DNA of 6,971 bases from JBLHHI01 sp047614125 (GTDB taxonomy: Bacteria > Bacteroidota > Bacteroidia > NS11-12g > UBA9320): contig JBLHHI010000150.1 of NCBI GenBank assembly GCA_047614125.1, positions 1-6,971 of the forward strand. Direction: 5' to 3'. The translations under genes were made by a program, and so were the position numbers. A model generated the notes under the pieces. It saw only the letters and a list, made by a program, of their open reading frames with translations, had not been told where the DNA came from and did not search any database. Below, one piece after another: positions 5,998 through 6,971 of this stretch (its first letter is position 1; each line of letters opens with the position of its first letter).

Positions 5998-6034
5998 ATT
6001 GATAATGGAGAATTGATAATGGAGGATTGAAAAT
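5998..6034. repeat. 14-base tandem repeat, about 2.6 copies
   Basis: Unit 1 is ATTGATAATGGAGA (5998-6011), unit 2 is ATTGATAATGGAGG (6012-6025), and a partial third begins ATTGAAAAT (6026-6034). The block lies directly upstream of the FAHD-operon -7 box and 8 bases from the IS terminus at 6043. Copy-number change would alter the spacing of upstream promoter sequence. AT-rich 'ATTGATAATGG' repeats recur between genes in Bacteroidota as far as I recall; dispersal cannot be tested within the window. Confidence 0.75.
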
Positions 6035-6042
6035 TTAACCTT

Positions 6043-6065
6043 GACTGAAAGAGGTTGTCACTTTT
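6043..6065 (+). repeat. IS terminal inverted repeat (downstream end, IRR)
   Basis: The plus strand reads GACTGAAAGAGGTTGTCAC followed by TTTT, and 17 of the first 19 bases match the minus-strand repeat starting at base 92. It lies 41 bases downstream of the OrfB stop codon, separated by very AT-rich sequence, as expected for the right end of an IS3-type element. The outermost base is uncertain by about 3. Confidence 0.75.
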
Positions 6066-6106
6066 CTATTAGGTATATATTAATATTTAAAGATAATAAT
6101 TTTTAA

Positions 6107-6971
6107 TTAAACGAGGGGGCCCGGGGGAGACTCATAACTTTTCATTTGTGTTGACAACCCATTTTTAGTTAGGACCATATCCCATTGTTGGGTTGGCTTT
6201 AATATCAGCTCATATGGTCTAAAATAAGGATCATTAGTTAACTTACTTTCTATACCATATGGTGTTAATTTACCCAACTTTGGTTTGCGTTTAAACTTGT
6301 TGTGATTGTTGATAGCTTTGTTTAACAGCAGCCTTAACTCCTTTAGGTTTTTTGGAGCCCAATTTTCTAAATAGCCATTCTTAATCAGGTCATTCGTCTT
6401 TTCTGCAAACGGATTTTCCCAACTGTATTTGCACATACTTTGAAGTATTCCATAGCGAGCTAATTCACTAGCATAGAGGCCACTACCGTATTGGCTGCCT
6501 CTATCTGAGTGATGTATTAAACCTTTAAGTTTTTTACCTCCTCGCTTTTTAATGGCCCGCTGTAAGACCTCCAAAAATGATGTTGCTGGATACGAGCTGT
6601 AGGCCCCATGGCCAACTATTGCTTGCGAGTAGACATCCGTTAAAAAAATTAAATAATTCGTTTGTCCGTCAAGGGTATGGAAGTACGTCATATCCCCTTG
6701 CCAAACCGTGTTGACGGTCGAAACAGGAAGCCCGTAAATTAAGTTTGGGTAGGTCCTTGAGCCTGGTTTAGTGGTACGTATTTTATTCTTGGGATATCGT
6801 ACTGCAAAGCCCATGCTTAATAGAGCTTGCTCAGTTTTATCTCTACCCCAAGGCCAATCTTTGGGCATATCATCATATACATATCTGCACCCAGCGGTAG
6901 GATTTTTTTTGCGACATTTCAGCATCTCTTCCACAAGACTAATGCGCAGATCTCCTTCATTAGTTTGTATC
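6107..6971 (-). CDS. IS3-type DDE transposase OrfB, 5'-truncated by the window
   Basis: OrfB carries the integrase-like catalytic core that, with OrfA, excises and joins the element. The frame is open to the right edge (IQTNEGDLRISLVEEMLK...), so the true start lies outside; a GTG at 6934-6932 is internal. The HTH_21-like segment ends near GRDKTEQALLSMGF, followed by the linker SRTYPNL. The rve core shows the catalytic triad: Asp in WQGDMTY (codon 6694-6692), Asp in HHSDRGSQY (6505-6503) and Glu in NPFAEKTND (6403-6401). Between the second Asp and the Glu are 33 residues, where IS3 members usually have 35; the loop SMCKYSWENPFAE is two residues short. The protein ends with a GC-rich, proline-containing tail (SPPGPLV) in an otherwise AT-rich element. 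The 3' end lies 41 bases from the terminal repeat. Confidence 0.93.
   Translation of the reverse strand, partial: IQTNEGDLRISLVEEMLKCRKKNPTAGCRYVYDDMPKDWPWGRDKTEQALLSMGFAVRYPKNKIRTTKPGSRTYPNLIYGLPVSTVNTVWQGDMTYFHTLDGQTNYLIFLTDVYSQAIVGHGAYSSYPATSFLEVLQRAIKKRGGKKLKGLIHHSDRGSQYGSGLYASELARYGILQSMCKYSWENPFAEKTNDLIKNGYLENWAPKNLKELRLLLNKAINNHNKFKRKPKLGKLTPYGIESKLTNDPYFRPYELILKPTQQWDMVLTKNGLSTQMKSYESPPGPLV

Larger units (their letters stand above)
6043..6971 (-). mobile_element. 3' portion of an IS3-type insertion sequence (right edge)
   Basis: This part holds the terminal repeat, an AT-rich tail and most of OrfB; OrfA and the other end lie beyond the right edge. It has the same orientation as the IS end at 1-92, so the two bracket 93-6042 as direct copies of one IS type. 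No cargo gene sits between OrfB and the terminus. The catalytic residues are intact, so the copy could be active if its missing part is whole. Confidence 0.85.

Noticed and set aside
89..6046. GAC outside each TGAAA terminus as a target-site duplication
   Set aside because: The two GACs are in inverted, not direct, orientation and belong to different IS copies; they are better read as part of the terminal repeat.
6107..6127. Cloning-vector polylinker contamination suggested by overlapping GGGCCC and CCCGGG
   Set aside because: The flanking sequence continues as OrfB on one side and the IS tail and terminal repeat on the other, with no other vector-like sequence.
6903..6910. Run of eight A on the minus strand as an OrfA/OrfB frameshift site
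   Set aside because: The OrfB frame is already open upstream of it to the window edge, and it falls inside the OrfB region; the true OrfA/OrfB junction should lie outside the window.

Overview
The window looks like a chromosomal segment of a Bacteroidota bacterium, most likely in or near the Flavobacteriales (inference). The evidence is an RHS fragment with the Bacteroidota-type block YELANHLGNVLAVVTDKK, two perfect matches to the Bacteroidota promoter -7 consensus TAnnTTTG, starts without clear Shine-Dalgarno sequences, and AT-leaning base composition. Every gene lies on the minus strand, so transcription runs from high to low coordinates.

Layout from right to left, in the direction of transcription. 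(1) 6043-6971 is the 3' part of an IS3-type insertion sequence: a DDE transposase (OrfB) and its terminal inverted repeat. (2) 5356-5964, 4300-5346 and 3449-4297 form a tight operon encoding a FAHD1-like fumarylacetoacetate-hydrolase-fold enzyme, an NdpA/YejK-type nucleoid-associated protein and a seven-bladed WD40 protein, separated by 9 and 2 bases. A good -7 box precedes it. (3) 2372-3367 and 1932-2372 are a NeuB-type nonulosonate (sialic-acid-like) synthase and a GNAT acetyltransferase, joined by a TAATG stop/start overlap and preceded by their own -7 box. (4) 1290-1835 and 1066-1281 encode a small exported protein and a DUF1272 zinc-ribbon-like protein, 8 bases apart. (5) 93-947 is an RHS/YD-repeat gene remnant broken at both ends. 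(6) 1-92 is the 5' end of another insertion sequence in the same orientation, with a matching terminal repeat and the first codons of an IS3-type OrfA.

The IS ends at 69-92 and 6043-6065 match at 17 of their first 19 bases. The roughly 5.95 kb between them is therefore bracketed by two directly oriented IS3-type ends, as in a composite transposon or a segment bounded by IS recombination. The enclosed genes mostly look like core-type housekeeping and cell-surface genes, so I infer two insertions around resident genes rather than a cargo-carrying transposon.

I see no RNA genes, CRISPR array, or recognisable defence or toxin system. The least explained items are a roughly 155-residue stretch inside the RHS remnant, the FAHD1/NdpA/WD40 operon, and the neuB-GNAT pair with no other nonulosonate genes in view.
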